This document shows positions 51,438-60,705 of a stretch of DNA of 64,000 nt, piece after piece (position 1 is the first letter of the stretch; every line of letters begins with the position of its first letter). Under the pieces are notes generated by a model. The model was not told the origin of the DNA, ran no database searches, and saw only the letters and a list, made by a program, of their open reading frames with translations. The stretch is from Sorangium cellulosum So ce56 (GTDB lineage: Bacteria; Myxococcota_A; Polyangia; Polyangiales; Polyangiaceae): positions 558,001 to 622,000 of the forward strand of contig NC_010162.1 of assembly GCF_000067165.1 (NCBI RefSeq), read 5' to 3'. The position numbers were made by a program, and so were the translations under genes.

Positions 51438-52472
51438 ATGAAAGACACGACGACGTCCGGCAGGATCCCGACGTGGCTCTCGCGGCGCTCGCCTGCGGCG
51501 GCGCGGCTCCTCACGGCCGGCCTGCTCGGGCTGGCGACGCCGGGCTGCCTCGTCCGGCAGGGGCTGTACGACGAGGCGCGTGCGGAGATCCAGAGAGAGC
51601 GCGACGCGGGTGACAAGGCGCGGGCCGAGGCCCAGAGCGCCCGCGCCGAGGCCCAGAGCGCGCGTGCCGAGGCCGCGCAGCGGTCCGCGCAGGTCGCCGC
51701 CATCAAGGAGGAGCTGGCGCGCCTTTCGGACGACCTCCGGGCGCGCGATCTCAGGCTGTCCGAGGCGACGACGGCCGAGGCGGGGCTCGCGCGGCGGCTC
51801 GACGAGCTCATCGCCATGAACGAGGAGCTGTCGGCGCGGCTCCGGAGCGCCGGGCAGAGCGTGGGGCAGCTCGCCGGCGAGCGGGGCAGCCTGTCGGCGG
51901 AGCTCGCGGAGACGCGGGCCAAGCTCGACGATCTGCGCCGGAAGCAGGCGGCGGCCGAGGCGCGCGCGGCCGGGATCCGCGACGCCGTGGACCGGCTGAA
52001 GGGCGCGGCCTTCGCGGGGAAGGTCCGTGTCGGGCTCCGCGCCGGGCAGCTCGTGATCGAGGTGCCGAGCGACGCGCTGTTCAACGGCGCGAGGGCCGAG
52101 CTCACGCCGGAAGGGCGGGCGGCGCTGGACGACATCGCCGGCGTGCTCCGGACGATGCCGGCCTTTCGCTTTCAGGTCGCCGCGCACACGGACAACGACC
52201 GGAAGGCGATGAAGAGCGCGAGGTTTTCGTCGAGCTGGGATCTCTCGGCGGCGAGGGCAACGGCGGTGGTCAAGCGGCTCGTCGAGCGCGGGATGTCGCC
52301 GCGGGGCCTGTCGACGGTCGGCTATGGCGAGTTCAGCCCGGTCGGGCCGAACGACACGGAGGCAGGGCGGGCGAGGAACCGGAGGGTCGAGATCCTCGTT
52401 GTGGCGGAGCAAGAGACACCGGGCGAGGCGGAGAAGGCGACCGGCAAGGACGCGCAGGCCGGCGGCGGCTAG
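51438..52472 (+). CDS. OmpA-family protein with long coiled-coil
   Basis: 344 residues. The N-terminus (ARLLTAGLLGLATPGC) looks like a lipoprotein or secretion signal. A long coiled coil follows (about 45-195), with AEAQSAR repeats. The C-terminal OmpA domain (about 200-325) has SDALFNGARAELTPEG, VAAHTDNDRK and VGYGEFSPVGPND...GRARNRRVEI, the peptidoglycan-binding signature. It probably tethers the outer membrane to the cell wall. The divergent LysM gene is also wall-binding, which suggests shared control from the 51309-51437 spacer. Confidence 0.87.
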   Translation: MKDTTTSGRIPTWLSRRSPAAARLLTAGLLGLATPGCLVRQGLYDEARAEIQRERDAGDKARAEAQSARAEAQSARAEAAQRSAQVAAIKEELARLSDDLRARDLRLSEATTAEAGLARRLDELIAMNEELSARLRSAGQSVGQLAGERGSLSAELAETRAKLDDLRRKQAAAEARAAGIRDAVDRLKGAAFAGKVRVGLRAGQLVIEVPSDALFNGARAELTPEGRAALDDIAGVLRTMPAFRFQVAAHTDNDRKAMKSARFSSSWDLSAARATAVVKRLVERGMSPRGLSTVGYGEFSPVGPNDTEAGRARNRRVEILVVAEQETPGEAEKATGKDAQAGGG

Positions 52473-52514
52473 CGCGCCTGTGACTGCGGCGACGCGTCCG
52501 GAGCCCGTTCGTCC

Positions 52515-53399
52515 TCAGCTCGGCTCGTCGAGCACCTCGGTGAGTGCGGCCGCGGTGACAGCCTTCTCGATCCAGCGCTCGAGGCGTTCCGGGTCCTTCT
52601 GGGCGAGGATGCGCTCGCGTGCCGCCTCGGGCACGGCGATGCCGCGAGTCCGGAGCACGCTCAACAGGGCGCGCACCGCTTCCTCGATGCGCCCCTCGAT
52701 GCGTCCTTCGTCACGGCCCTGCGCGACGTACTTCTTCGCGAAATCGCTCTGGTACTCGTAGCCCTTCATCATCGCCTCCAGCGCCCGGCGAGCCGCGTCG
52801 TTCAGGGAATTGTACAGGAGATCGTAGTAGAACCGGGCGCGTTCGTCATCGAGCCCCTGGATCGCGGGCAGCACAGCGCCTGCGATCGTCGCGCCTTGCT
52901 CCGTCTCGCCATGGGCCATCGCGGAGAGGACCCCCAGCTCCGGTCGACGGACCGCTTCCGCTGGGTCCGTCACGACCGGAACGCTGTCGCGACGGAGCAC
53001 GGGCGGGCGCAGGATGAAGCCGGGCACGCCGATCTCGATCGGCTGTGCGCACCAGTCCGCGACGAGGGGGTCGGGCGCGACGACGAGCAGGCCCGCCTGG
53101 CAGCGGTGCTGGTCTCGCGAGACGGTCAGGTAGGCGGGCCAGCTGAACGGCTTGTCGTCGTCTTTCCTGAGCTGCACCTCGACGATGATGACCCGGACCG
53201 GCTTGTCCGCATCGAGGAGCAAGACGACGACATCGGCGCGGTACTCGGCCGGCGTGGTCTCGGTCAGGTCGATGGAGGCGACGCGGGCCTCGCTGTAGGT
53301 CGGGAGCGTGACGCCGAGGACCTCGACGAGGATCTCGGCGGCGAGGGAAGGTCGGTTTCTGAAGAGATCCACGAGGACCTCGTGGCGCATGGAGACCAT
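52515..53399 (-). CDS. Rpn-like PD-(D/E)XK nuclease-family protein
   Basis: About 294 residues from the ATG at 53399 (frames upstream to 53525 are open). The opening RHEVLVDLFRNRPSLAAEIL and the nuclease-like core (YRADVVVLL...VRVIIVEVQLRKD, about 50-80) resemble Rpn/transposase-like nucleases that occur in many copies in myxobacteria. The Glu-x-Gln of the core and an upstream Asp are present. The C-terminal half is helical and includes GRDEGRIEGRIEEAV. Some relatives act in recombination or phage defence. The function here is not known. The start is uncertain. Confidence 0.72.
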   Translation of the reverse strand: MVSMRHEVLVDLFRNRPSLAAEILVEVLGVTLPTYSEARVASIDLTETTPAEYRADVVVLLLDADKPVRVIIVEVQLRKDDDKPFSWPAYLTVSRDQHRCQAGLLVVAPDPLVADWCAQPIEIGVPGFILRPPVLRRDSVPVVTDPAEAVRRPELGVLSAMAHGETEQGATIAGAVLPAIQGLDDERARFYYDLLYNSLNDAARRALEAMMKGYEYQSDFAKKYVAQGRDEGRIEGRIEEAVRALLSVLRTRGIAVPEAARERILAQKDPERLERWIEKAVTAAALTEVLDEPS

Positions 53400-53686
53400 G
53401 GCGAGGAGCCTTCGCATACGGCCGGAGAGAGGGCCAACCGGCCGGCTCGCGATGACGGCGCCGAGGGCGCTGGCGAGACGTCCATGCTTTTCCCGAACGA
53501 GCGCGCGGCGAAGCCCGTATTCCATGCAGGCCAGGATGGCGACCTACCTCCCATCCCGACGCCCGGCCAAGCCCTCGTTGGGTGTCGGCCCAATTCTACG
53601 AGCTCACCACGATTTTCCAGAAATACGAGCCAGGTCTCGCACGAGCTTACGAAACGACGGGGACAACTCCGATAGAAGTTCGATGT

Positions 53687-54163
53687 CTATACGACCGGTA
53701 AGCTCAACCTGATGAGCCGTGGGCTTGTAACCCCCCCAGCAGTCTTCGCGAGAACGCCTTTGGCGCCACGGATTGATTCTATGGTTCGCCCCTCAAGCGC
53801 CGCGACATCCAACTGCGAAAGAAGCAGCCATGTCTCGTGCTCGCGCACAATCATCACCGCGCCGCCGAGGACTTGCTGCGATATGAGTTTGGCGGCCTTC
53901 GGTCCCCACGAAACGGGACAGTCATCGTCCGCGTCGCAGATTATCAAGACGGCGTCCGCCGGCCGAGTCTCAGCGAGGGCAACAACTCGTCGTATGCCAT
54001 CTTCGCTTGGTGGCCGTCCCGGAGACCTAACGCGCTCGTCTACCAGCCGACTTCTCGGCTGCCTTATAGGCTCCGGGTCGACGAACCAATCCCACGCCTC
54101 GAGGTGGTTTAGTCGCGACGCGCGGCCTGTCTGCGTGATTCCTGCACGTAGGCTGCGCGTCAC
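53687..54163 (-). pseudogene. DUF4276-like fragment, probably N-terminally truncated
   Basis: 158 codons. The middle matches the DUF4276 pattern (AVLIICDADDDCPVSWGPKAAKL and VREHETWLLLSQLDVAALEG), a TOPRIM-like family often found next to an AAA ATPase in defence-like pairs. The N-terminal VEGxGE-type motif is missing. A related-looking stretch (TEIGRGDAQP) occurs upstream in a different frame, and the present frame has a stop just before. No intact ATPase is adjacent. I read this as a decayed or truncated gene in a lower-GC patch; a short functional version cannot be excluded. Confidence 0.55.
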
Positions 54164-54590
54164 CGCGTCCGATCTCTGTACTCCCGCGGACGGGTCGCGA
54201 TCTGCCGCATCCTATCTATGCGTCTCCGTAGATAGACCGCCGCTGCGTACCCACGCGTTCCCGTCGCCAGTCCGCGAACGCCTCCGGCCGTTCGCTGCGA
54301 AAAATTCGCACCGACTGCTCGCTGCTGTGGGCGACCGGTGCCGGATCCAATCGAAAGATCAGGGGCCGCCACGGAAAGGACAGCACGATCAGACGGCCTT
54401 GCTCCCTGCTCGAGCGCGCGATGCGCTGCGCGCCCACCATGATCCTGTGGCGTAGCGGTACCGGACGGAGCCGCCGCGGGTCGAGCTGCTTCACGCCCTT
54501 CACACAACGTGGGATTGCGCCCCCCACGCGGTGGTTAGCCTCCCGCTCCTCGCAGGGAGGGTACCGTGGCCGGCGGCCTGACCCGCGTCG
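54164..54590. other. Lower-GC spacer with no supported gene
   Basis: 427 bases. Short open frames exist on both strands but none has a recognisable domain or a good start. It may hold the eroded 5' part of the DUF4276-like gene and of a former partner. Confidence 0.45.
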
Positions 54591-56126
54591 TCACATCTCC
54601 CGCGCTTCCGCCCGCGCCGCTTCTCTTCGCCGCAGCGCGCACGCGGCGAGGATGCACAGCGCCGGCGTCACGACCATGTGATACCGGTCCTCGCCGAAGA
54701 ACACGGCGTGCGTCAGCGCCACCGACGCGACCGCGAACGCGAGGTAGCCGACGACACCCCCGTTCGCGGGTCGGCCCGGCAGCGGCAGCGCGGCGATCAG
54801 CGGGATCGCCACCGCGAGCGGCCAGAACGCGTGCCCGTCGCCGAGCACCCCCCACGCGACGAGCCCGAGCACCGCCGCGAGCGCGAGGAGCTGCGCTACG
54901 AGCTCGCGCCGCGGCCTCCGCCGAGGCATCGCCACGACCCCGAGCGCCGCGGCGGACAGCAGGCCGAGGTGCGACGCCGTGAGCACGCGGCGCCCGGTCG
55001 CGCGCCGCTCCTCGGGCCACGCCGCAGGGTTCGCCTCGCCGAGATAGCCGATCGGGAACGACTCGTGATCGAAGGTGAAGCCCAGCTTCCTCGGGATCAG
55101 GGCCAGCCAGCGACCTGGATCATCCTTGATCCACCGAAGCCCCGCGGCCATCCAGCAGCGGTCCTGCGCCACCTGGCCGCGCGCGATCGGGCAGCCGTCG
55201 CCCGCGCGCAGCGTCTCGAAGCGGCCCGTTGCGCGCGGGAACGCGCCGATGGCGAGGTTCCAGCCGCCGTTCGTCGAGACGAGCGCGCAGCCGTCCATCA
55301 CGCGGCAGTTGCGGATCGTCCACGGCGCCACCACCGCGAGGGCCGTCGCGGCCGCGAGCGCCGCCGCGAGCGCGCCGCGTTTCCACGCGGCCGCCCCTCC
55401 AGACGCCGTCGCCGCCGGTCCTCCAGACGCGGACGCCTCCGGGGCGCGCATGGCCAGCAGCGCGAGCGCCGGCGCGCAGAGCAGGCTCTGCGGCCGCACC
55501 AGCGCCGAGAGCCCGAGCGCCACGCCCGCGAGGACCGCGCCGCGGGCCGGGCGACCGCGCGCGGCGTCGCGCGCGAGCAGCCAGGGCGCCGTCACCAGGC
55601 CGAGCGCCGCGAGCGGCTCCGTCATGACGAGCGCCGCATAGACGATGAGCCCCGGCGAGAGCGCCGCGAGGAGCGCCGCCACGCGGGCGCGCGCCGGCGT
55701 TGTCGCGTACCGGGCGAGGCGGTGGACCACGACGACGAGCAGCGCGCCGGTCACCGCGTTCGCGACGGTCGCCGCGTGCGGCCCGGCGCCGAACAGCCGG
55801 TAGACGAGGGCGAGGAACCCGCTGTAGCCGACAGGATAATGGCACCACGGGTGCCATACCGCCTGGCCCCCGACGATGAGATCGTCCGAGTAGCCGAGCC
55901 CGGCGGCGATGCGGCGCGCGCCGAAATCGTAGTAATGGCCGTCCCACACGGGCTCGCGCGCCCACGCGATCGCCACGTAGAGCCGCGGCAGCAGCGCGAG
56001 CGCGAACGCGAGCGCCGAGAACGCGAGATCCCCGCCGGCGCGCTCTGACATGCCGCACGTGCCGCGCCCGCCGCGCCCGCCTCCGATCCGCGCCGCCCCG
56101 TCGCTTCCGCGCGACGCCTCAGCCAT
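54591..56126 (-). CDS. GT39-like membrane glycosyltransferase
   Basis: About 511 residues with 9-11 transmembrane segments, an opening DLAFSALAFALALLPRLYVA, and an early acidic loop (WDGHYYDFGARRIAAGLGY) that resembles the catalytic loop of ArnT/PMT-type enzymes, which use polyprenyl-phosphate sugars. LVRPQSLLCAPALALL and VAPWTIRNCRVMDG are typical of this group. It should sit in the inner membrane. The ATG at 56126 overlaps the stop of the upstream MinD-like fusion gene by 8 bases; a start at 56051 is also plausible. The acceptor is unknown. Confidence 0.78.
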   Translation of the reverse strand: MAEASRGSDGAARIGGGRGGRGTCGMSERAGGDLAFSALAFALALLPRLYVAIAWAREPVWDGHYYDFGARRIAAGLGYSDDLIVGGQAVWHPWCHYPVGYSGFLALVYRLFGAGPHAATVANAVTGALLVVVVHRLARYATTPARARVAALLAALSPGLIVYAALVMTEPLAALGLVTAPWLLARDAARGRPARGAVLAGVALGLSALVRPQSLLCAPALALLAMRAPEASASGGPAATASGGAAAWKRGALAAALAAATALAVVAPWTIRNCRVMDGCALVSTNGGWNLAIGAFPRATGRFETLRAGDGCPIARGQVAQDRCWMAAGLRWIKDDPGRWLALIPRKLGFTFDHESFPIGYLGEANPAAWPEERRATGRRVLTASHLGLLSAAALGVVAMPRRRPRRELVAQLLALAAVLGLVAWGVLGDGHAFWPLAVAIPLIAALPLPGRPANGGVVGYLAFAVASVALTHAVFFGEDRYHMVVTPALCILAACALRRREAARAEAREM

Positions 56127-57777
56127 GCGGCTTGGCGCGCGAGCCCGCGGAGATCTCGCGCAGGCGACGCATGTAGGTCTTCGCCACCTGCGCCGGATCG
56201 AGCCGCAGGTACTTGGCAATTTCCTGAACGAATCCCTGTACGTAGACGGTCGCGGGCAGGTCGCCTATCGCCTCGTTCTCGATCGCCTGGAGGTGCGCCA
56301 GCGAGATCTTGGTCCGCTGCGAGATGTCGGTGAGCTCGACCCCCTGCGACTCGCGCACCTTGCGGAGCAGCGCGCCGCTGAACTGCGTCTCGGCGTTGAT
56401 CTCGCGCGCGAGCTCGGCCTGGAGCATGGCCAGCTCGGCTGCGGCGGCGGCGTTCTCGGCGCGCACCGGGCCGAGCTGCGTGCGCGGATCGTCCGGGTAG
56501 GTCGAGAGATCGTACGCGCGGCGGCGCACCGGATCGAGGAGGGTGTCGTGCGCCTCCTCGATGCGCGCCTGCTCCTTCTGGAGCACCGCGGGGCTCAGCA
56601 CGCTGACCACGGGCAGGCTCCCCTCCCGGTAGGTGTCGCGCTGGCGCTTGTAGGCGCGCCGGATCTCGTCGTCCGCGGCCGTCCGCGCGAGGCCGAGCGC
56701 CTCGTAGAGCGTCGGCGGCGCGGCGCTCTTCGAGGCGGCGGCGAGGGCGCGGGCGTGCGCCTCGGCCGGGCGGGAGTCGCGCGCGGCGAGCAGCGCGAGG
56801 ATGCGCCGGGCCACGCGCTCGAGGTTGCGCGCGCTCTTCGACGTCGGGCTGTCGATGAGGAGCGGCTGGCGCCGGCGCGCGGTCAGCCACACCGCGTCGT
56901 CGTGCTCGATGTGTCCGAGGTAGTCGAGGGAGATGCCGAGGAAGCGCTCCGAGACGGCGCTCATCGCGGGGCCGAGCTCCAGGTCCGAGCGGTGCCGGGT
57001 CTGGCTGACCACGAGGTGCGGCTTCACCCGCGGCAGCTGCGCGGCCGCGAGCGACGCGACCCCCTCGTCGAACCGCTTCACCTCCATGATGAAGTCGCGC
57101 GGCGTCGCGAGCGCCGGGAGCGACGCCGCCACCTTCTCCACGAGCCGGATCTTGAAGCGCTCCTTCATGAGCGCCCGGCGCAAGGTGCGCTGGTAGAGCG
57201 CGCGGCAGAAGCGGTAGGAGTGCTCGACCGCGAGCGGCTCGGGCGTGGTGGCGCAGATGCCGACGTCGGCGTGCAGGAAGAGGTCGAGCGTCGAGGAGCC
57301 GGTCGCCGCGCCGAGGCTGACGATCACGTAGTCGACGTCGTGCTCCTGGATCATCTTCATCCAGTAGGCGGCGCGGCTCGGCCGGTGCGGCGTGGCCGTC
57401 ATCGGGTCGTACGCGGTCGGGACGAGCCGGAGCCCGGGCACCGTGGTGGCGATCGGCTCGGCCTTGCCCTCCTCGATGTCCTCGCGCGTGACGAGCGGCG
57501 GCGCCTCGATCCCCAGCGCGGCGTGCAGCCCCGGGCTGTAAGCGTCGGTGTCGATGATGATCACGTCGCGCCCGAGCTGCGCGAAGTACACCCCCAGGTT
57601 GACCGCGAGCGTCGCCTTGCCGACGCCCCCGCGGCCGCCCCCCACGGCGATCACGCGGCGGGATCGCGAGCTGGAGAACGAGGTGATCTCGCCTGGCAGG
57701 GGGAGATCGTCGTCCGCCGAGCCGGGAGGGAGGGTCGAATAGCGCGGCGGAGGGTAGGACTCACCGGAGCTGGACAA
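56119..57777 (-). CDS. Fusion: MinD/FlhG-like ATPase, J-like region and RodZ-type HTH
   Basis: 552 residues in three modules. The first (about 40-330) has a ParA/MinD fold, DVIIIDTDAYSPGLHAALG and the switch region VDYVIVSLGAATGSS, but the P-loop reads GGRGGVGKATLA. The signature Lys is Arg and the residue after the catalytic Lys is Ala rather than Ser/Thr. The second (about 355-425) resembles a J-domain (LYEALGLARTAADDEIRRAY, ending DPVRRRAYD) with no HPD. The third (about 465-540) is a RodZ-like HTH (LTDISQRTKISLAHLQAIEN). The start is TTG at 57777 with GAGGAA upstream. It may position envelope machinery. It overlaps the GT39-like gene. Confidence 0.85.
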   Translation of the reverse strand: MSSSGESYPPPRYSTLPPGSADDDLPLPGEITSFSSSRSRRVIAVGGGRGGVGKATLAVNLGVYFAQLGRDVIIIDTDAYSPGLHAALGIEAPPLVTREDIEEGKAEPIATTVPGLRLVPTAYDPMTATPHRPSRAAYWMKMIQEHDVDYVIVSLGAATGSSTLDLFLHADVGICATTPEPLAVEHSYRFCRALYQRTLRRALMKERFKIRLVEKVAASLPALATPRDFIMEVKRFDEGVASLAAAQLPRVKPHLVVSQTRHRSDLELGPAMSAVSERFLGISLDYLGHIEHDDAVWLTARRRQPLLIDSPTSKSARNLERVARRILALLAARDSRPAEAHARALAAASKSAAPPTLYEALGLARTAADDEIRRAYKRQRDTYREGSLPVVSVLSPAVLQKEQARIEEAHDTLLDPVRRRAYDLSTYPDDPRTQLGPVRAENAAAAAELAMLQAELAREINAETQFSGALLRKVRESQGVELTDISQRTKISLAHLQAIENEAIGDLPATVYVQGFVQEIAKYLRLDPAQVAKTYMRRLREISAGSRAKPHG

Positions 57778-57997
57778 GGTTCCTCTTCGTGCGGCGCGCG
57801 GTCGTGCGCGGGCGGGGTGGTGCGGCGGCGAGCGGATGCGAGCGGCTCGCGGCGCGAGTCCCCTCCTAGCACGCGCCGCGCGCGGCCATGAGCGCCGCCG
57901 TCGCCGGGGCTCCGCGCCGGTCTGCCGCCCCGCCTGCCGCGGCTCCCGCCGCGCGAGCCGCCTCGACGCGCCCAGGCGGCTGGGCTAGTCGCTCCCC

Positions 57998-59221
57998 GTG
58001 GCTACCGTCCGACCTTTCCGCGCTTACCGACCCCCCCAGGCCCAGGCGGCTCGCGTCGCGAGCCCGCCGTACGACGTCATCTCCACCGCCGAGGCGCGCG
58101 TCCTCGCGGCGGGAGGCCTGCACAGCTTCCTCCGCGTCTCCCGCCCCGAGATCGACCTGCCCGAGGGGACGGACGAGCACGACGACGCCGTCTACGCCCG
58201 CGGCGCGCAGAACCTCGCCGATCTCATCGCGCGCGGCGAGCTCGCGCAGGACCCGGAGCCGCACCTCTACCTCTACGCCCAGAGGATGGGTGATCACCGG
58301 CAGATCGGCGTCGTCGGCTGCGCCGCGGTCGCCGAGTACGAGCAGGACGTCATCAAGAAGCACGAGAAGACGCGCCCCGACAAGGAGGACGACCGCACCC
58401 GCCACATCGAGGAGCTCGGCGCCCACGACGAGCCGGTGTTCCTCACGTACCGCGCCGACGCGGGCATCGACCGCGCGGTCGCGGAGGCCTTGCAGTCGCC
58501 GCCCATCTACGATTTCACGACCGCCGACGGCGTCGAGCACAAGCTCTGGGTCCTCGGCCGCGCGGCGACCGCCGACCTCGAGGAGCGCTTCCAGGCGGTC
58601 CCGACGCTCTACGTCGCCGATGGCCACCACCGCAGCGCCGCGGCGGCGCGCGTCCACAGGAAGCTGCGCGGCGACGGCGGCGAGCACGACGTCTTCCTGG
58701 CCGTGGTCTTCCCGCACGACCAGATGAACATCATGCCGTACAACCGCGTCGTGCGGGACCTCGCCGGCCGCAGCGCGGAGGCGCTGCTCGCGGCCCTCGG
58801 CGAGCGGCTCGACCTCGCGCCGGCGAGCGACGGCGCGGCCGCCACCCCGGCCGAGCCGCGGACCTTCGGGCTCTACCTCGGCGGCCGCTGGTACACCGCC
58901 AGGGTCCGCCCGGGGTCGTTCGACGCCAAAGACCCGGTGGCCTCGCTCGACTGCTCCATCTGCCAGGACCAGATCCTCGGCCCGGTCTTCGGCGTCAGCG
59001 ACCCCCGCCGGGACAAGCACGTCGATTTCGTCGGCGGCATCCGCGGCGTCGCCGAGCTCGAGCGGCGCGTCGACTCGGGCGCGTTCACGATGGCGATCCA
59101 CCTCTATCCCACGCAGATCGACGAGCTCTTCGCGGTGAGCGACGCAGGGCTGCTCATGCCGCCGAAGAGCACGTGGTTCGAGCCGAAGCTCCGCAGCGGG
59201 CTCTTCATTCATACGTTCTGA
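57998..59221 (+). CDS. DUF1015 family protein
   Basis: A 407-residue protein of a widespread family of unknown function. The opening VRPFRAYRP and SPPYDVIS and the motif VADGHHRSAAAARVH are hallmark features, as is KKHEKTRPDKEDDRTRHIEE. No signal peptide or transmembrane segment is visible. The start is GTG at 57998. The rhodanese gene follows after 33 bases. DUF1015 genes often lie near serine/glycine-type metabolic genes, but no such neighbours are present here. Confidence 0.92.
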   Translation: MATVRPFRAYRPPQAQAARVASPPYDVISTAEARVLAAGGLHSFLRVSRPEIDLPEGTDEHDDAVYARGAQNLADLIARGELAQDPEPHLYLYAQRMGDHRQIGVVGCAAVAEYEQDVIKKHEKTRPDKEDDRTRHIEELGAHDEPVFLTYRADAGIDRAVAEALQSPPIYDFTTADGVEHKLWVLGRAATADLEERFQAVPTLYVADGHHRSAAAARVHRKLRGDGGEHDVFLAVVFPHDQMNIMPYNRVVRDLAGRSAEALLAALGERLDLAPASDGAAATPAEPRTFGLYLGGRWYTARVRPGSFDAKDPVASLDCSICQDQILGPVFGVSDPRRDKHVDFVGGIRGVAELERRVDSGAFTMAIHLYPTQIDELFAVSDAGLLMPPKSTWFEPKLRSGLFIHTF

Positions 59222-59254
59222 CGAGCGCGCCGCGCCGGGGGTAGACTGCGCCCC

Positions 59255-59692
59255 ATGGCGGACATCAAGCGTGTATCCCCCCAGCAGGCCAAGAAGCTCA
59301 TCGACGAGGAGGGGTATCTCTACCTCGACGTCCGGAGCGAGCCCGAATATGCGGCCGGGCACCCGAGCGGCGCGCACAACGTGCCGCTCATGCACGCCGG
59401 CGCCGGCGGCATGAAGCAGAACCCCGACTTCCTCGATGTGGTCCGCGCCCTCTATCCCAGGGACGCGAAGATCATCGTGGGCTGCAAGTCCGGACAGCGC
59501 TCGATGCGCGCGGCCGAGGCCATGGTGTCGGCCGGCTACACGGCCGTCATCGAGCAACGCGCCGGCTTCGAGGGGCCGCGCGACGCGTTCGGCGCGATCA
59601 CCGAGCCGGGGTGGGGGCCGGCCGGGCTGCCCGTCGAGACGGCCACGCCCGGCGGCTCCTACGCCGAGCTCCGCAAGAGCGCTGGCAGGTAA
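59255..59692 (+). CDS. Rhodanese-like sulfurtransferase
   Basis: A 145-residue single rhodanese domain. YLYLDVRSEPEYAAGHPSGAHNVPL is the N-terminal signature (in two parts). The active-site loop is CKSGQRS (Cys about residue 74), followed by a helix and an extended loop reaching GWGPAGLPVE. It probably transfers sulfur from thiosulfate or persulfides in the cytosol. The ATG at 59255 is 33 bases after the DUF1015 gene, and co-transcription is likely. Length and catalytic Cys are normal. Confidence 0.93.
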   Translation: MADIKRVSPQQAKKLIDEEGYLYLDVRSEPEYAAGHPSGAHNVPLMHAGAGGMKQNPDFLDVVRALYPRDAKIIVGCKSGQRSMRAAEAMVSAGYTAVIEQRAGFEGPRDAFGAITEPGWGPAGLPVETATPGGSYAELRKSAGR

Positions 59693-59787
59693 TACGTCCG
59701 GCGCGCACGGCTCGCGGCGCGGCGCCGGGCGCCTCGTCGCGGCGTCGATCGCGTTGCCGGAGGCCGCTCGCTCCGCTAGGAATCCGC

Positions 59788-60498
59788 GTGCTCCACGGTG
59801 CGCGCGTCGCAGTGGTCATCCCCGCGCGGGACGAGGCGCGATGGATCTCCGAGGCGGCGGGGTCGGTCCCCGCCTTTGTCGACCACGTGATCGTCGTGGA
59901 CGACGCCAGTCGAGACGGCACGGCCGAGATGGCGCGCGCGCTCGGGGACGAGCGCCTCGAGGTGCTCGTCCACCCGGAGTGCCGCGGCGTCGGCGCGGCG
60001 ATCGTCGCTGGCTACCGGCGCGCTCGCGCCCTCGGCGCCTCGGCCGTCGCGGTCATGGCCGGCGACGGGCAGATGGATCCGCGCGATCTCCCGCGCGTCG
60101 TCGCCCCGATCGCCTCGGGCGAAGCCGATTACGTGAAGGGCGATCGGCTGCGCCACCCCGACGTGTGGCGCGTCATGCCTCTCCAGCGGCTCGCCGCGAC
60201 GGCGGCGCTCGCCGCGCTCACCCGCCGTGCGGCGGGGCTCGACGCCCTCTCCGACAGCCAGTGCGGGTACACCGCCATCTCGGCCCGCGCGATCGACGCG
60301 CTCGACCTCGACGGCCTCTGGCCCCGCTACGGCTATCCGAACGACTTGCTCGCCGCCCTCGCGGCTCGCCGGCTCCGCGTCTGCGAGGTCAGCGTGCGCC
60401 CCGTCTACCGCGGTGAGGCAAGCGGCCTGCGCGCGCGCCACGTGCTCACCATCCTTTTCCTGATCGCCAGGAACGCCATAAGGCAGTCCCTGAGCTGA
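59788..60498 (+). CDS. Family 2 glycosyltransferase
   Basis: A 236-residue GT2 enzyme. ARVAVVIPARDEARWISEA and HVIVVDDASRDGTAE form the nucleotide-sugar site, and MAGDGQMDPRDLP holds the metal-binding Asp cluster in the dolichol-phosphate-mannose-synthase-like layout. There is no C-terminal membrane helix pair, only a weakly hydrophobic end (HVLTILFLIARNAI). The start is GTG at 59788; a second GTG is 6 codons downstream. It may supply a polyprenyl-phosphate sugar to an enzyme such as the GT39-like one 4 kb away, but this is inference. Confidence 0.85.
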   Translation: MLHGARVAVVIPARDEARWISEAAGSVPAFVDHVIVVDDASRDGTAEMARALGDERLEVLVHPECRGVGAAIVAGYRRARALGASAVAVMAGDGQMDPRDLPRVVAPIASGEADYVKGDRLRHPDVWRVMPLQRLAATAALAALTRRAAGLDALSDSQCGYTAISARAIDALDLDGLWPRYGYPNDLLAALAARRLRVCEVSVRPVYRGEASGLRARHVLTILFLIARNAIRQSLS

Positions 60499-60507
60499 TC
60501 AGGAAAA
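60455..60507. repeat. 11-bp perfect inverted repeat at the end of the GT2 gene
   Basis: TTTTCCTGATC at 60455-60465 pairs with GATCAGGAAAA at 60497-60507 around a 31-base loop that includes the stop. It may act as a weak terminator. The AT-rich stem ends stand out from the local composition. Confidence 0.55.
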
Positions 60508-60705
60508 TCGCAGAACGCCCGCGCGCGGACGGAACATGTGAGTGGGAGTCGAGCGAATCGACACGAGCCGCTGCGCAAAACGGTCGACAACTCGCTCGTT
60601 GGTCTCATAGCAAAGCTGCCTGGCGACCTGACTCATCAACTTGGCGCGGAGGGGCCCGAGAGGCGCGAACCCCGCAGCCATGCTTCAACAAGGGGGGTGA
60701 CGGAC

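Noticed and set aside
54216..54527. A 103-codon minus-strand frame upstream of the DUF4276-like fragment
   Set aside because: It has no recognisable domain or start signal, and frames on both strands are equally open. It is left as unassigned spacer.
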